A DNA stretch of 64,000 bases from Verrucomicrobiales bacterium (GTDB taxonomy: Bacteria > Verrucomicrobiota > Verrucomicrobiia > Verrucomicrobiales > DEV007), in the NCBI GenBank assembly GCA_002698785.1, contig PAAG01000047.1, positions 620,001 to 684,000 of the forward strand, given 5' to 3'. Position 1 is the first letter of the stretch. Every line of letters begins with the position of its first letter. Both the position numbers and the translations under genes were made by a program. Shown here in pieces: positions 1 to 9,420 of this stretch. The notes under the pieces were generated by a model. The model did no database searches and was not told where the DNA came from. It saw only the letters and a program-made list of their open reading frames with translations.

Positions 1-548
1 TCACGGAGGGTGATTTCAGTGAGGGGTTTCTTACCATCGTCAAAGTGCCCGTGGTGAGTAATCCAGCTCTGACCCAGGAGTTCCCGGATTTTCTCCCCTC
101 CCCCAAAACTGTGTTTTTTCTCGGGATCGTTCTGGAACCCCCAGCCGTCCAAGCCTGCGTCGTTGGGGAATCGAAAAGCGTGGGTTGATGTTCGGAATGC
201 CACCACGGGCTTTCCCGCGTCGAGATAATCGATAATGTTCTGAAACAGTTCGGGTGATGGAGATCGAAACCGAAGATACATCACAAGCAGATCGGCGTCT
301 TTCAGCTCTTCTGTCTTAGTGAGCGATGAAATTTCGAGCGGATCAACGTATCCATCCTCGTCGACAGAAAATCCCACCTCGGTATCGAAGCCGAACTCTC
401 GCTCCACGATTTTTGCGAGCATCGGGAGGGACTCTTCAGATCGGTATTCCTCGTCTCCTGAAAGGAAGACGATTTTCGTGTCAGCGCGTCCCGGAAGGGC
501 CGTGAGGAGAGAGAGGGCACACATGAGTGGGAAAAGCGGGGATTTCAT
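1..548 (-). CDS. ThuA-like domain protein, C-terminus cut by window edge
   Basis: An open frame of 182 codons starts at the ATG ending at 548 and runs off the left edge without a stop. It begins with a clear signal peptide (residues 1 to about 22, hydrophobic core then GRADT). The mature part starts with a beta-strand followed by SGDEEYRSEE and continues with an LVMYLRFRSP strand, GKPVVAFRTSTHAF, and a THHGHFDDG stretch. This is the pattern of the ThuA / trehalose-utilisation glutamine-amidotransferase-like fold, which PVC bacteria often encode as secreted proteins near Gfo/Idh/MocA oxidoreductases. The next gene, transcribed divergently from 719, is one. The substrate is unknown; a role in carbohydrate metabolism is inference from the family and neighbour. 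Confidence 0.75.
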   Translation of the reverse strand, partial: MKSPLFPLMCALSLLTALPGRADTKIVFLSGDEEYRSEESLPMLAKIVEREFGFDTEVGFSVDEDGYVDPLEISSLTKTEELKDADLLVMYLRFRSPSPELFQNIIDYLDAGKPVVAFRTSTHAFRFPNDAGLDGWGFQNDPEKKHSFGGGEKIRELLGQSWITHHGHFDDGKKPLTEITLR

Positions 549-718
549 GTCCGGCAATAAGCCGGGAATCTCGCTGGGAAGCAAGCCCAATCCCTAATTG
601 CGCCATACCTTCGACGGCCCGGATGTCCAAAATGGCACAAAATCCGGCCATCGGATTCAAGATCGATTCGGCCACAAGTCTGTATTCTATTTAATCCCCG
701 TATTTCCTTTTCCTTTTT

Positions 719-1858
719 ATGACGACACCCATCGAGAAACCCCGTGTAGCGATCATCGGCCTGGGCTTTGGAGCCGAGTTCATCCCCATTTACCAGCACC
801 ATCCGAATGCGGAGATGTCGGCGATATGCCAGCGGAATCCCGAGTCACTGAAAGAGATCGGAGACAAGTTTGGCATAGAGAAACGTTTCACCGATTATGA
901 TGAGTTGCTCGCGGACCCTGACATTGATGCCGTCCACATCAACACACCGATCCCGGATCATGCGGAGCATACGCTGAAGGCTATGAAAGCAGGCAAGCAT
1001 GTTGCCTGCACGGTGCCCATGGCAACATCTGAGGAAGACTGCAAGGCTATCGTGGAATTGAGCGCCGAGACGGGACTTCACTACATGATGATGGAGACAG
1101 TGGTGTACGCCCGAGAGTTCCTCTACATGAAAGAACTCCACGACACGGGAGAGCTTGGAAAGCTGCAGTTCCTCAAAGCCAGCCACCAGCAGGATATGGA
1201 TGGATGGCCGGGGTACTGGCCAGGACTCCCGCCAATGCACTATGCGACGCACTGCGTAGGTCCCGTTCTCGGTCTTGCGAGAAACGAAGCGGAGTATGTG
1301 AGCTGTTTCCCAAGTGGGACCATCCGCGAAGAGATGCATGATTGCTATGGATCACCATTCGCTGTGGAGACGACGCATATTAAATTCGCGAACAGCGATC
1401 TGAGTGCGCAGGTGTATCGCTCGCTTTTCGATGTAGCGAGGCAGTACCGTGAGAGCTTTGAGGTATACGGCTCCAAGAAGGCCGTGGAGTGGCCGCTCAT
1501 CGAGGGTAATCCGCTCGTGGTACACACGGCGAAGAAGCCGGAGCCGGAGATCCCGATGGAAAAAGAGTGTCCTGACTACGGATTCCTTTTGCCGGATGAG
1601 ATTGCTCCTTTTACCACGGGCGGTGTGTATGGCGGAGATGATGGTGAGGAGCACCTGAGTTTTACCCAAGGAGCCGGGCACGGTGGTTCGCATCCGCACC
1701 TGGTTCATCAATTTGTGGAGCTGCTTCGCGGAGATGGTGAAGGCTATCCGAATGCGGTGCAGTCGGCCAATATTACTTTGTGCGGGATCCTCGCACACGA
1801 AAGCGCCCAGAAAGGCGGCGAACTCGTTCGCCTGCCGGAATGGAGCCTTTCCTCTTGA
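719..1858 (+). CDS. Gfo/Idh/MocA family oxidoreductase
   Basis: 379 residues, no signal peptide, so probably cytoplasmic. The N-terminal Rossmann motif (IIGLGFGAEF, residues about 12-21) binds NAD(P). The usual EKP motif of the family is replaced by a TVP version (HVACTVPMATS, near residue 97), a variant I believe is recurrent in a PVC/Bacteroidota subfamily. The C-terminal half is the alpha/beta substrate-binding domain. The family oxidises or epimerises sugars and cyclitols through a 3-keto intermediate; the substrate here cannot be read. It is divergent from a ThuA-like gene and followed after about 100 bases by a giant secreted cytochrome protein. The ATG at 719 follows an AT/pyrimidine-rich stretch without a good Shine-Dalgarno. 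Confidence 0.9.
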   Translation: MTTPIEKPRVAIIGLGFGAEFIPIYQHHPNAEMSAICQRNPESLKEIGDKFGIEKRFTDYDELLADPDIDAVHINTPIPDHAEHTLKAMKAGKHVACTVPMATSEEDCKAIVELSAETGLHYMMMETVVYAREFLYMKELHDTGELGKLQFLKASHQQDMDGWPGYWPGLPPMHYATHCVGPVLGLARNEAEYVSCFPSGTIREEMHDCYGSPFAVETTHIKFANSDLSAQVYRSLFDVARQYRESFEVYGSKKAVEWPLIEGNPLVVHTAKKPEPEIPMEKECPDYGFLLPDEIAPFTTGGVYGGDDGEEHLSFTQGAGHGGSHPHLVHQFVELLRGDGEGYPNAVQSANITLCGILAHESAQKGGELVRLPEWSLSS

Positions 1859-1891
1859 TGCAAAAATAACTCTACCAAGGAGGTGCCGAGT

Positions 1892-1918
1892 ATGTGTGAG
1901 CAGATCGGCGTTTCCTGA
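1892..1918 (+). other. possible 8-residue leader peptide
   Basis: A textbook Shine-Dalgarno (AAGGAGGTG at 1877-1885) stands 6 bases before an ATG that opens an 8-codon frame (MCEQIGVS, stop TGA at 1916-1918). Few genes in this window have such a strong ribosome site, and this one drives no long frame. It ends inside a hairpin (1898-1931) and 43 bases before the 1545-residue cytochrome gene. A regulatory leader is possible; chance cannot be excluded. Confidence 0.3.
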
Positions 1919-1931
1919 CAAACGTCTGCTC
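1898..1931 (+). promoter_or_regulatory. leader hairpin upstream of the large cytochrome gene
   Basis: GAGCAGA (1898-1904) pairs perfectly with TCTGCTC (1925-1931), and inside it CGTTT (1909-1913) pairs with AAACG (1920-1924), leaving a 6-base loop and a 4-base bulge. The following GCTCAC at 1932-1937 could alternatively pair with GTGAGC at 1896-1901. There is no T-run, so it is not a classical terminator. It overlaps the putative 8-codon leader frame. Confidence 0.45.
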
Positions 1932-1961
1932 GCTCACGCTCGCTGCTACGAAAAACTCCCC

Positions 1962-4900
1962 ATGAAACGAACAGCTCTTCATTTACTCGCAGTCGTGGCA
2001 CTGACTGCCGCCCAAGCAGAAGACGCCTGGGAATCGAAACGCTTGCTTTCAGATTTCCACTCTGAGGGCGCCTCGGTTGGCGATCTCAACGGAGACGGAA
2101 ACGTAGATATCGCCTACGGTCCCTTCTGGTTTGCAGGACCTGAATTCTCTGAGAAGAATCGCTTTGCCGAAGGTGAGTCGTTTGTCGCCGAGAAAGGCTA
2201 TTCGGATAACTTCTTCAGCTACGTCGTCGATGCGACCGGTGACGGGAAGAACGATGTTCTAGTTTATGGCTTCCCCGGAAAAGAAGCACGGCTGTATGTA
2301 AATCCGGGTGAGCCGAAAGATGGCGAACTCTGGCAAATGCACATAGTGGCAGAAGAGATCAGCAATGAATCGCCGACTTTCGTCGATCTAATTCCCGGCG
2401 GCCTCCCTGAAATGGTGGCGACGCACAACACCTGCTACGGATACTATGAAGCCGGTGAAGATGCAACGAAGCCATGGAAGTGGAACGCTATTTCTCCTGA
2501 GAAACAAGCCGGAGGACGATTCGAACACGGTCTGGGAGTCGGCGATGTCAATGGTGACGGTCGTCTCGACATTGTTCAACGGATGTACTGGTATGAGCAG
2601 CCTGAGAACCCCGACAGCGGGAACTGGAAGAAGCACGGCTGGTCGCCGATGGCATCTGCGGGTGGGGCGCAGATCCTCGTGCATGATTTCGACGCAGATG
2701 GTGATAATGATATTGTCTCTTCTCTGAAGGCCCATGGATACGGGCTGGCATGGTTCGAACAATTGGAGCCGGGGAAATTTGCCCGTCATGATTTGATGGG
2801 AGAGAATTCGACGGACAACCCGTATGGAGTCTGCTTTTCCCAGCTTCATGCCCTGACATTGTCCGACATCGACGGGGATGGTAGGATGGATTTCGTAACC
2901 GGAAAACGCTATCTCGCGCATCAGGGTAAAGACCCCGGCGGATTAATGGATCCGGTACTGTATTGGTTTCGCAATGTGAAGACGGAGGACGGAATCGATT
3001 TTGTGCCTCACTTTGTGCACGACGATTCGGGCGTCGGGGTGGAGATCACAACGGCGGACCTGAACGGGGACGGTCGCCCGGATATTGTTTCGGGAAACAA
3101 AAAAGGGCTGACCATTCATATTCAGAAAGGTGATGCGAAAGCTTCGGCAGTAGCGCCGTGGAAAGTGCCCGGAGGGCGGCCACAAGATGACTACGGAAGC
3201 GGGATGTCCGCGGAGGAGGCTCTTGCAAAGATGGAGGTGCCTGAAGGTTTTTCGGTCGATCTGATCGCTGCTGAGCCAGACATCACTCAACCGATCGCGA
3301 TGTGCTTCGACGCACGCGGTCGCATCTGGGCGATCGAGGGGCACACTTACCCAGTGCCGGCTCCAGAAGGAGAGGGAAAAGATCGCATTTTGATTTTCGA
3401 GGACAGCGATGGAGATGGTTCTTTTGAAACGAGAAAGGTTTTTGCCGAAGGAATCAATCTCGCCAGTGGCATAGAAGTCGGGTTCGGCGGTGTCTGGGTG
3501 GGAGCAGCTCCTTACTTACTTTTTTATCCTGACAAAGATGCTGACGATCAGCCCGATGGCGATCCTGTGGTTCTTCTCGATGGCTGGGGTCATCAGGATA
3601 CTCACGAGACGCTGAACGCTTTTACCTGGGGCCCGGATGGCTGGCTCTATGGATGCCATGGGGTCTTTACACACTCCAACGTAGGGAAGCCGGGGACTCC
3701 GGACGAGAAGCGAACCAAGATCAATGCGGGGGTGTGGCGGTATCATCCTGTGAATCATGAATTCGAAGTGTTCGCTCATGGAACGAGCAATCCGTGGGGC
3801 GTCGATTTTAATGAGTACGGGGACTGGTTTGTGAGCGCGTGCGTGATTCCCCATTTTTATCATCTGAGTCAAGGAGGTCGCTATCAGCGGCAGGCAGGGC
3901 AACATTTTAATCCCTACACCTACGACGACATCAAGACGATCGCGGACCACGCACACTACGCCGGGAACATTCGAGATCATGCTTTCTGGGGAGCAGCGAA
4001 AACAGAGCGACCTCCGGCACCGACGGATACTTCGGCCCTGGGAGGCGGTCATGCTCACTGCGGTCTCGCCTTTTACCAAGCGGACATCTTTCCCTCGCAT
4101 TACCGTGGCAAAGCCTTTTTCCACAATTTGCATGGCCATCGAATCGTGAGCGAACAGATTGAGAAGAATGGCTCAAGCTATGTTGCGAGGCATCGTCCGG
4201 ACTTTCTTCTCTCCAACAACCATGACTACATCGGAGTAGGAATGATGTTAGGACCTGACGGAGCCCTCTATTTTTCCGACTGGGTCGATCCCCAAACCTG
4301 CCACCATCGTGACGTCGAAATCTGGGATCGCAGTAACGGGAGGATCTATCGGGTCCGGTATGGAGATGCGAAGAGTACAGCACTTGATCTACCAAGCCTG
4401 AGCGATGCCGATCTCGTGGCAATGCTTGGAAACGGAAACGCATTCCAGGCAAGGCAAGCACAACGGTTGCTGCAGGAAAGAGCGTCGATGAAAGACCTCG
4501 ACATGGACGCGACGAAAGCTGCGCTTTCTGCTTTTACTCGGAGTCATTCTGACGACACTACGCTCCGGCTTCGGGCGCTGTGGACGAGACATGTGACGGG
4601 ACTTGCCGACGCAGCCTATCAGGCAGCCAGCCTGAGCGATCCCGACGAGTATGTTCGAGGCTGGGCAGTGACGCTCCTTGGCTCGGAGAAGGAGGCACTT
4701 CCGGGAGATGCCCTGAAGAAGCTCGAGGAGATGTCAGAAAATGATTTTTCTCTTTTCGTCAGGCGACGTCTTGCTTCCCGCCTGCAAACGCTCCCGAACG
4801 AGCAGCGGTGGAAAATTGCAGAAGGGCTCATCAATCACGGACGGAGCAGTCACGATGTGAATCTCCCCTATCTGTGTTGGTATGGGATTGAACCCCTCGT

Positions 4901-6599
4901 GGAGGAAGACCCTATTCGTGCTTTTGGACTCGCCAATAAAACACGGTGGCCCATGCTCCAGGATTTCATCAATCGTCGAGCAGCGGGTTCGGACGAGGGA
5001 AGAAATGCGATCATGTCTCATCTCTCGAAGGCGAGGAATCCCGATGAATTTCTCAGGAACGCAAATCAACTGCTGGGGGCGCTTTCCAATCTTCCACCGG
5101 TCGACAGACCAACAGGTTGGGAAGCCGTGAAGAAGTCCGGAGCGAAATTTGATCAGAAAAAGGCAGAGGTAGAAAATGTGCTTAGCCGCCTCGGTACTCG
5201 ATTTGGAGACGCTGATTATTTCCCCGCCTGGAGAAAGATTGCGACCGACAACAAAGCAGCTCCGGCAAAGCGAACGGAAGCTCTTGAGCTACTCACTATC
5301 GGAAAGGATCCAGAACTCGGAGCGATTGCTCGCAAAGCCCTCACAGTACCTGCTCTCCGGCAAATTTCTCTCGCCGCCTTGCGACAGCATCCGGGTGACG
5401 AAACTGCGAAGGCGGTGGTAGATCAACTGCCCAAATTTCCACTGAAGCTTCGTAACGAAGCAGTGAATCTTCTCGCAACGCGAGCCGACATGGCCATCGT
5501 TCTTCTGAAGGCTGTCGATGAAGACAAGCTCGAAGCGTCAGTCGTCTCCCCTGTCTTACTTGACCAGTTCGAAAGATTCGAGAATGAAGAGATCAATACG
5601 CTGATCTCCAATAACTGGGTTCGTGGCGGAGATGGAGTCGATCTTGCCCAGCTTCACAAAGAAATCGAAAAGTGGAAGCAAAAGCTAAATCCAAAAGTGA
5701 TGGCGAAAGCCGATGCTTCTCGTGGGCGCCAGACTTTCACTGTAACCTGCGGAACCTGCCACCAACTCTTCGGTGAGGGTATTGCTCTCGGACCGGACTT
5801 GACTGGATCCAATCGGGCTGATTTAGGATATTTGCTAGAGAACGTTCTCTCTCCGAGCGCGGTAGTCGGAAAGGATTATTTGCTGAATATTTTTTCGATG
5901 AAAGATGGCTCGACCGTCAGTGGAATGGTGAGATCGGAGACGCCGGAGTTCGTTACCGTTTCGATGCCGGGAGGTTCTCAGGCTGACATCAAGAAGAGCG
6001 ATATCGAGAAGAGAGAGGAAGTTCCCCAATCTCTGATGCCAGCGGGTTTGTTTGAGGCCCTCCCGCTCGATCAAGTCGCCGACCTGGTGAAATACCTGAG
6101 TAGTCCGACACAGGTCCATCTCCCCGGTCAAGGACCTCCTCCGGCTTCGAGTCAAGTTCCGCCACCTGCCGAGGGGGTCACTCGAATCGAAGGTGAATCC
6201 CTGATCAAAAAGTTCAAGCCCAGCGGAGGTGGTCTAGGAGCTCAGGGCATGTCCGGATTTGGAACCGGGTGGTCTGAAAACAGGCAGTTGTGGTGGACCG
6301 GTGGTAAGCCCGGGGACATTCTCACGTTGAAGCTGGAAGGCATCGAACCCGGCACAAAGAACGTGACAGTTTTCCCCACGACAGCCAAGGACTACGCGAC
6401 CATCAAAGTCTCCATCAATGGACAGTTGCGTGAGGCGGACCTTTTCACTGAGAAGGTCTTACCCGGTGCTCCGATGCTTTTTGAAAAGGTAAATGTGAGT
6501 CCGAGCGAGCCCCTTCAAATCGACATTCATATCACGGGGATGAATCCAGCTGCTCTGGATCGTTATATGGTAGGAATCGATAGGATTGAGGTGAAATGA
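1962..6599 (+). CDS. Secreted FG-GAP / PVC membrane-bound dehydrogenase / cytochrome c protein
   Basis: 1545 residues from the ATG at 1962, chosen over an upstream in-frame start because it opens a signal peptide (MKRTALHLLAVVALTAAQAE). Residues about 25-400 hold at least five FG-GAP/VCBS-type calcium loops (DLNGDGNVDI, DVNGDGRLDI, DFDADGDNDI, DIDGDGRMDF, DLNGDGRPDI), a beta-propeller. Next comes the PVC 'putative membrane-bound dehydrogenase' propeller starting near VPEGFSVDLIAAEP, then a helical HEAT-like region. A single class-I cytochrome c domain follows, with heme motif C1263-G-T-C1266-H, and the C-terminal 150 residues look like a beta-sandwich carbohydrate-binding module. The family is typical of Planctomycetota and Verrucomicrobiota; a periplasmic sugar-oxidising role is assumed but not proven. 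A sulfatase follows in the same direction. Confidence 0.85.
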   Translation: MKRTALHLLAVVALTAAQAEDAWESKRLLSDFHSEGASVGDLNGDGNVDIAYGPFWFAGPEFSEKNRFAEGESFVAEKGYSDNFFSYVVDATGDGKNDVLVYGFPGKEARLYVNPGEPKDGELWQMHIVAEEISNESPTFVDLIPGGLPEMVATHNTCYGYYEAGEDATKPWKWNAISPEKQAGGRFEHGLGVGDVNGDGRLDIVQRMYWYEQPENPDSGNWKKHGWSPMASAGGAQILVHDFDADGDNDIVSSLKAHGYGLAWFEQLEPGKFARHDLMGENSTDNPYGVCFSQLHALTLSDIDGDGRMDFVTGKRYLAHQGKDPGGLMDPVLYWFRNVKTEDGIDFVPHFVHDDSGVGVEITTADLNGDGRPDIVSGNKKGLTIHIQKGDAKASAVAPWKVPGGRPQDDYGSGMSAEEALAKMEVPEGFSVDLIAAEPDITQPIAMCFDARGRIWAIEGHTYPVPAPEGEGKDRILIFEDSDGDGSFETRKVFAEGINLASGIEVGFGGVWVGAAPYLLFYPDKDADDQPDGDPVVLLDGWGHQDTHETLNAFTWGPDGWLYGCHGVFTHSNVGKPGTPDEKRTKINAGVWRYHPVNHEFEVFAHGTSNPWGVDFNEYGDWFVSACVIPHFYHLSQGGRYQRQAGQHFNPYTYDDIKTIADHAHYAGNIRDHAFWGAAKTERPPAPTDTSALGGGHAHCGLAFYQADIFPSHYRGKAFFHNLHGHRIVSEQIEKNGSSYVARHRPDFLLSNNHDYIGVGMMLGPDGALYFSDWVDPQTCHHRDVEIWDRSNGRIYRVRYGDAKSTALDLPSLSDADLVAMLGNGNAFQARQAQRLLQERASMKDLDMDATKAALSAFTRSHSDDTTLRLRALWTRHVTGLADAAYQAASLSDPDEYVRGWAVTLLGSEKEALPGDALKKLEEMSENDFSLFVRRRLASRLQTLPNEQRWKIAEGLINHGRSSHDVNLPYLCWYGIEPLVEEDPIRAFGLANKTRWPMLQDFINRRAAGSDEGRNAIMSHLSKARNPDEFLRNANQLLGALSNLPPVDRPTGWEAVKKSGAKFDQKKAEVENVLSRLGTRFGDADYFPAWRKIATDNKAAPAKRTEALELLTIGKDPELGAIARKALTVPALRQISLAALRQHPGDETAKAVVDQLPKFPLKLRNEAVNLLATRADMAIVLLKAVDEDKLEASVVSPVLLDQFERFENEEINTLISNNWVRGGDGVDLAQLHKEIEKWKQKLNPKVMAKADASRGRQTFTVTCGTCHQLFGEGIALGPDLTGSNRADLGYLLENVLSPSAVVGKDYLLNIFSMKDGSTVSGMVRSETPEFVTVSMPGGSQADIKKSDIEKREEVPQSLMPAGLFEALPLDQVADLVKYLSSPTQVHLPGQGPPPASSQVPPPAEGVTRIEGESLIKKFKPSGGGLGAQGMSGFGTGWSENRQLWWTGGKPGDILTLKLEGIEPGTKNVTVFPTTAKDYATIKVSINGQLREADLFTEKVLPGAPMLFEKVNVSPSEPLQIDIHITGMNPAALDRYMVGIDRIEVK

Positions 6600-6685
6600 G
6601 GTGGCTGAAGAACCGAATGTGATCCGCAGCGCCTGGATAACCGGGTTGCCTTGCGGGTGCCGCCCACCCTGCTACAGTGGACGGA

Positions 6686-8089
6686 ATGAGAAAACTCCCC
6701 TTTTTCCTTCTTATTTTCCTACTGTCGGGATTTGGCCATTCAGCAGATCGACCAAATATCATCCTGCTCCTGGCGGACGATCTCGGATATCGGGATCTTT
6801 CAAGCTATGGAAGCCCAGCAGTCGAAACACCTAATCTTGACCGCTTGGGAAAAGAGGGTATCCGCTTTGATCGTTTCTATGCAGCATCGGCCGTCTGCTC
6901 CCCCACTCGCGCCTCGATCCTGACAGGCCGATATCCGCTGCGTTTCGGAATTACCAAGCATTTCAATGATGTTAACCGCTGGTTGCCTGAAACGGCTACT
7001 ACTGTTGCAGAATTGCTGAAAGGAAGCGGCTACCAGACGGCCCACGTCGGGAAATGGCACCTGGGAGGACTCCATGTCGATGATAACGGAGAGCGACTGA
7101 ACGATCAGCCCGGACCTGTGCAGCATGGATTTGACTATTATCAGACGCAGATCGAACAGCAGCCACTTCGAGGAAAGATGGGGAAAGAAAGAACGATTTT
7201 TCGTGAGGGAGGAACCGTGTTACTTCGGGACGACAAAAAGGTGCCAGACAGCGATCCATATTTTTCAAAACATCTCACAGATGCCAATGGAGACTACTCC
7301 TGTGAGTTGATTGAAAAACTGGCAAAGGATGATTCTCCGTTCTTTCTCAATCTCTGGTGGCTAGTTCCTCACAAACCTTACGAGCCTGCTCCGGAACCAC
7401 ACTGGTCTGAAACAGAGGCAGAGGGTATCAGCGACGATCAACACCGTTTCCGGTCTATGATGCAGCACATGGATGCGAAGGTGGGAGAAATTCTCGATAC
7501 TCTGGATGAGATGGGAATCGCTGAAGACACTCTCGTCGTTTTCACCAGTGACAACGGCGCTGCTTTTGAAGGATACATTGGAGATCTGAAAGGTGGGAAG
7601 ACGGATCTGCATGACGGAGGTATCCGGGTTCCCATGCTGGCCCGGTGGCCAGGCACGATTCCCGCTGGGCAGCAGAGTGATGCTTTTGGAATCACTACCG
7701 ACCTTTTGCCAACGTTTTGCGAAGCGGCAGGAGTCGAGATTCCGGGGGAACTGTCGCTTGATGGTATCAGTCTTCTTTCGCACTGGAAAAGTGGACCGCC
7801 TCCCACTGAAGCCGAGCGAGGAACTGTCTTCTGGCAACTCGACCTTTATAAAAACATTCAGCGACATTACCCAAAGCCGAAGCCATATGCGACGGAAGTA
7901 GTTCTGAACGAGCACTGGAAAATGCTCGCATTCGAGGGCGAACCTGTCGAACTGTTCGACATCCTGGAAGATCCTAACGAGTCAACCAATCTTATCAAAG
8001 ATAAACCAAAGCTCGTCGAGAAGATGAAAGGAGAGCTTGCCGATTGGTTGAGTGCTGACCGTATTCCCACTGGCGGAAGTGAGCCCTAA
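6686..8089 (+). CDS. Sulfatase (formylglycine-dependent, secreted)
   Basis: 467 residues from the ATG at 6686; a GTG three codons earlier is possible but the ATG gives a clean signal peptide (MRKLPFFLLIFLLSGFGHSA). All family landmarks are present: metal-binding DD at 31-32, the modification motif C71-S-P-T-R whose cysteine becomes formylglycine, GKWHLG, and SDNGA. Length is normal for bacterial polysaccharide sulfatases. The enzyme should remove sulfate esters from sugars in the periplasm or outside the cell. It sits 86 bases behind the large cytochrome gene and 8 bases before a sulfotransferase-like gene, so sulfate removal and sulfate transfer functions are neighbours. The exact substrate cannot be told. 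Confidence 0.93.
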   Translation: MRKLPFFLLIFLLSGFGHSADRPNIILLLADDLGYRDLSSYGSPAVETPNLDRLGKEGIRFDRFYAASAVCSPTRASILTGRYPLRFGITKHFNDVNRWLPETATTVAELLKGSGYQTAHVGKWHLGGLHVDDNGERLNDQPGPVQHGFDYYQTQIEQQPLRGKMGKERTIFREGGTVLLRDDKKVPDSDPYFSKHLTDANGDYSCELIEKLAKDDSPFFLNLWWLVPHKPYEPAPEPHWSETEAEGISDDQHRFRSMMQHMDAKVGEILDTLDEMGIAEDTLVVFTSDNGAAFEGYIGDLKGGKTDLHDGGIRVPMLARWPGTIPAGQQSDAFGITTDLLPTFCEAAGVEIPGELSLDGISLLSHWKSGPPPTEAERGTVFWQLDLYKNIQRHYPKPKPYATEVVLNEHWKMLAFEGEPVELFDILEDPNESTNLIKDKPKLVEKMKGELADWLSADRIPTGGSEP

Positions 8090-8097
8090 TTTTCTCG

Positions 8098-9420
8098 ATG
8101 CCTGAGACGATTCCAGTTTTTCCCCTTCCGAATCTGGAATTGCGCTATGCCCGCAATTGGACTCGGCGTAAACAGCCTTTCGAGAAAAAGGACGTTCTCT
8201 ATTTCTACCATTTTACCAAATGTGGGGGGACGAGTTTTTACTCATTCCTCAGTTCTTTCTTTTCAGAAGACGAGATCATTCCAGTCGAGAGGCAATATTA
8301 TCCAATCGATGAATGGACCGAGACAGAATGGAACTCCTATCGTCTCTACCGCCACGCCAGGCACAACTTTGACTTCGTTAAAGAAAACTGTCGTCCCGGG
8401 CATTCCATAGCTTTGCTCCGCGATCCTGTCCGCCGAGTGGTATCACTGTATCATTATCTGAGACAACCTGGTCGCTTTGTCGAATCTAACGACGAACTCA
8501 ACAAACGTTTTGGTAAGGGACTGACGGCAGCTCGTAACTTGTCTTTTGAAGAGTGGCTGCAACTGGAAAGTCCCCGGTTCGGACCTCCGATCAATCACTA
8601 TACTGCCTGCCTATCCTGTGGACCAACGACCTACGCTCAGGCTTCACAACAGAAACGCAGAGAGTATCTCAAGCAAGCCAAGCGAAACCTTCGAGACGGA
8701 TTCGCATTCTTCGGAATCACGGAACGCTACAAAGAGAGCAAAATGCTTTTCTGCCGCTCGTTTGGGTTGCCAAACCACTTCGCGCAAGGAGAAGAATTCT
8801 TTAATTCGGCCACTAGGTCCAGGTATACAGAGGAATTTTCCCGCGAGGTACTGGCAAGAATCGAAGAACTGAACCGCGAGGACTTGGAGCTTTACCAATT
8901 CGCCTGTGAATTGTTCGACGAGCGGCTCGCTGCCTCAGACAAGTGGCACGAAAAGAAACCGAAGTTTCCCATCGAATCGCAGCCTGTTCCGGAACTTACT
9001 CCAGCGGAAATGCGCGGTTCCGGTATTTACCGGCAGGAGTTTCGCCCCGAAGGCAAGTCCCACCGATGGACAGGTAGCCTGCCTGTGACTCGTTTGAATT
9101 TTGGTGCAAAGCTCCCTTCCTCTGGAAAGCTGACCATCAGGTTTGAGATCCCCTTTCTCCTCGACCCGTCTTTCCTTGAAGACATCAAGGTCTCGTTCAA
9201 CGAGAGCCAAGCCTATCTCCATCCGCCTTCCTTTTCTGATGAAGGAACGATCTACCTGACGGCCGAAACCTCACTTACCCGCTCCATCGCCAAGAAGCAT
9301 TCCCATGAACTCGCGATCACCTGCGCTTCGGAACACCCTCCAACTCCGCCGGAAGGAGTAGCAGATGAGAGAACTCTGGGAATCGCCCTGGAGCGGATAT
9401 CACTCACCTGCAAAAGATGA
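8098..9420 (+). CDS. Sulfotransferase family protein
   Basis: 440 residues, no signal peptide. Two PAPS-binding signatures are visible: the 5'-phosphosulfate loop YHFTKCGGTSF (residues 37-47) and the 3'-phosphate loop LLRDPVRRVVSLYHYL (106-121). These are the hallmarks of the Sulfotransfer_2 / heparan-sulfotransferase-like superfamily. The last 140 residues, after about 300, are beta-rich and do not belong to the core fold. Its TGA stop overlaps the ATG of the next small gene in an ATGA junction, implying translational coupling with the 55-residue protein and LpxO. A plausible target is envelope glycan or lipid, because the operon partner acts on lipid A; this is inference. It might instead sulfate a secreted polysaccharide. 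Confidence 0.82.
   Translation: MPETIPVFPLPNLELRYARNWTRRKQPFEKKDVLYFYHFTKCGGTSFYSFLSSFFSEDEIIPVERQYYPIDEWTETEWNSYRLYRHARHNFDFVKENCRPGHSIALLRDPVRRVVSLYHYLRQPGRFVESNDELNKRFGKGLTAARNLSFEEWLQLESPRFGPPINHYTACLSCGPTTYAQASQQKRREYLKQAKRNLRDGFAFFGITERYKESKMLFCRSFGLPNHFAQGEEFFNSATRSRYTEEFSREVLARIEELNREDLELYQFACELFDERLAASDKWHEKKPKFPIESQPVPELTPAEMRGSGIYRQEFRPEGKSHRWTGSLPVTRLNFGAKLPSSGKLTIRFEIPFLLDPSFLEDIKVSFNESQAYLHPPSFSDEGTIYLTAETSLTRSIAKKHSHELAITCASEHPPTPPEGVADERTLGIALERISLTCKR

Noticed and set aside
845-1339. 164-residue open frame antisense to the Gfo/Idh/MocA gene
   Set aside because: It lies entirely opposite a strongly conserved coding frame and has no recognisable motif; it is a codon-usage shadow, like many other antisense frames in the window.
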